A DNA stretch of 15,102 nucleotides. Origin: Selenomonas sp. (GTDB taxonomy: Bacteria > Bacillota > Negativicutes > Selenomonadales > Selenomonadaceae). Each line of letters starts with the position of its first letter. Positions within the stretch are counted from its first letter, which is position 1. The position numbers and the translations under genes were made by a program. Of this stretch, positions 14,704-15,102 are shown in pieces. The stretch lies in NCBI GenBank assembly GCA_015265235.1, contig JABZYJ010000033.1, forward strand, positions 1 through 15,102, read 5' to 3'. The notes beneath the pieces are model-generated. The model did no database searches. It was given only the letters and a program-made list of their open reading frames with translations, and was not told where the DNA came from.

Positions 14704-14733
14704 AAAATAGGGACTGTCCAGCGAAACAGCTAC

Positions 14734-14756
14734 TGTAGTGACCCCAAAAAGTTAGA
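14734..14756. repeat. Terminal inverted repeat of the IS3-family element
   Basis: The sequence starts TGTAGTGACCCC and continues into an A-rich run and GTTAGAC. It is the end downstream of orfB, meaning the right end of the IS. The partner repeat is outside the window, so pairing could not be verified. Confidence 0.6.
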
Positions 14757-14760
14757 CCTG

Positions 14761-14792
14761 AAAGCGTAGGAAATGAAATCCTGCGCTTTTTT
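14761..14792 (+). terminator. Hairpin terminator downstream of the trk operon, inside the IS end
   Basis: AAAGCGTAGGA at 14761-14771 pairs with TCCTGCGCTTT at 14779-14789 (one G-T pair) around a seven-base loop. On the plus strand a run of six Ts follows or overlaps the stem foot. It would end trk transcripts on the plus strand and shield the transposase gene from antisense transcription. On the minus strand only three Ts follow, so it is weaker that way. Being inside the IS, the native trk terminator may have been replaced. Confidence 0.6.
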
Positions 14793-14793
14793 G

Positions 14794-15102
14794 TTATACA
14801 ATTTGTTGTTTGCGACGATACTGAGCAGGACTGAGCCAACCGAGAGATTCCTTGATGCGGCACTCGTTGTAGTAGACAATGTACTCTTCGATCGCCGTCT
14901 TAAGTTCCTCGTAGCTATGGTAGACGCGCCCATAATAAATCTCTTGCTTTAAGAGTCCAAAGAAGTTTTCCATCACACTGTTGTCCAGACAGTTCCCTTT
15001 GCGTGACATGCTCTGAAAGATTCTCTCCTCCTTCAGCCGCTTCGTGTACGACTTCATCTGATATGCCCACCCCTGATCGGAGGGGAAGGTGCGCCGATAA
15101 GG
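14794..15102 (-). CDS. IS3-family transposase OrfB, C-terminal part (5' end outside window)
   Basis: The frame is open from the window edge at 15102 through the internal ATG at 15057 to TAA at 14794-14796, giving 102 residues of the DDE integrase-type catalytic domain. The second catalytic aspartate lies in PSDQGW, and the glutamate in NSVMENFFG follows 35 intervening residues later, the D(35)E spacing of IS3. The closing LGWLSPAQYR motif (family form L-x-x-x-SP-x-x-Y/F) is standard for OrfB C-termini. The product, made with OrfA by frameshifting in this family, would catalyse copy-out paste-in transposition. Completeness of the element cannot be judged. Confidence 0.9.
   Translation of the reverse strand, partial: PYRRTFPSDQGWAYQMKSYTKRLKEERIFQSMSRKGNCLDNSVMENFFGLLKQEIYYGRVYHSYEELKTAIEEYIVYYNECRIKESLGWLSPAQYRRKQQIV

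Larger units (their letters stand above)
14734..15102 (-). mobile_element. IS3-family insertion sequence, one end (continues past window)
   Basis: The element begins near 14734 with TGTAGTGACCCC followed by AAAAAGTTAGAC, which resembles terminal inverted repeats of the IS150-like branch of IS3. It contains the 3' part of the transposase gene on the minus strand and leaves the window at its right edge. The exact boundary and the target duplication cannot be set without the other end. The end lies 31 bases past the second trkH stop, so insertion has not broken that gene. Confidence 0.75.

Overview
The window reads as an ordinary chromosomal stretch of a GC-rich member of the Firmicutes/Negativicutes, plausibly a Selenomonas-like organism. 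I infer this from the tgt-yajC-secD-secF-recJ-rel gene order, strong GGAGG-type ribosome binding sites, many GTG/TTG starts, and TrkA/TrkH rather than Kdp-type potassium uptake. The genus is a guess, because no database could be searched. There are no rRNA, tRNA or CRISPR features.

Layout. (1) Positions 1-1627, plus strand: the 3' end of a thiamine diphosphokinase gene, a TtcA-family tRNA thiolation enzyme, and a visibly AT-richer orphan gene. They end at a hairpin terminator (1697-1742) shared with the convergent operon. (2) Positions 1748-10219, minus strand, transcribed right to left: tgt, yajC, a 5-formyltetrahydrofolate cyclo-ligase gene, secD, secF, then a hairpin terminator, recJ and the bifunctional (p)ppGpp enzyme gene rel. 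It is tightly packed, with secD/secF and recJ/rel overlapping. A near-consensus promoter lies just upstream of tgt. The operon joins tRNA modification, protein export, DNA repair and the stringent response. (3) Positions 10220-10459: a divergent regulatory region with two promoters and several inverted repeats. (4) Positions 10460-14703, plus strand: a potassium-uptake operon with trkA and two tandem, different trkH genes. trkA is broken by an in-frame TAG at codon 144. (5) Positions 14734-15102: one end of an IS3-family insertion sequence whose transposase runs off the window.

Most notable points. The trkA reading frame stays open and well conserved on both sides of a single amber codon. The two TrkH paralogues have degenerate pore-loop motifs at different loops, which would fit a mixed channel. 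All three TAG stops in the window are followed by GAT, and the one ending the first trkH is in frame with the second trkH start. I found no clearly new defence or mobile system; the Trk locus is the part most worth a second look.
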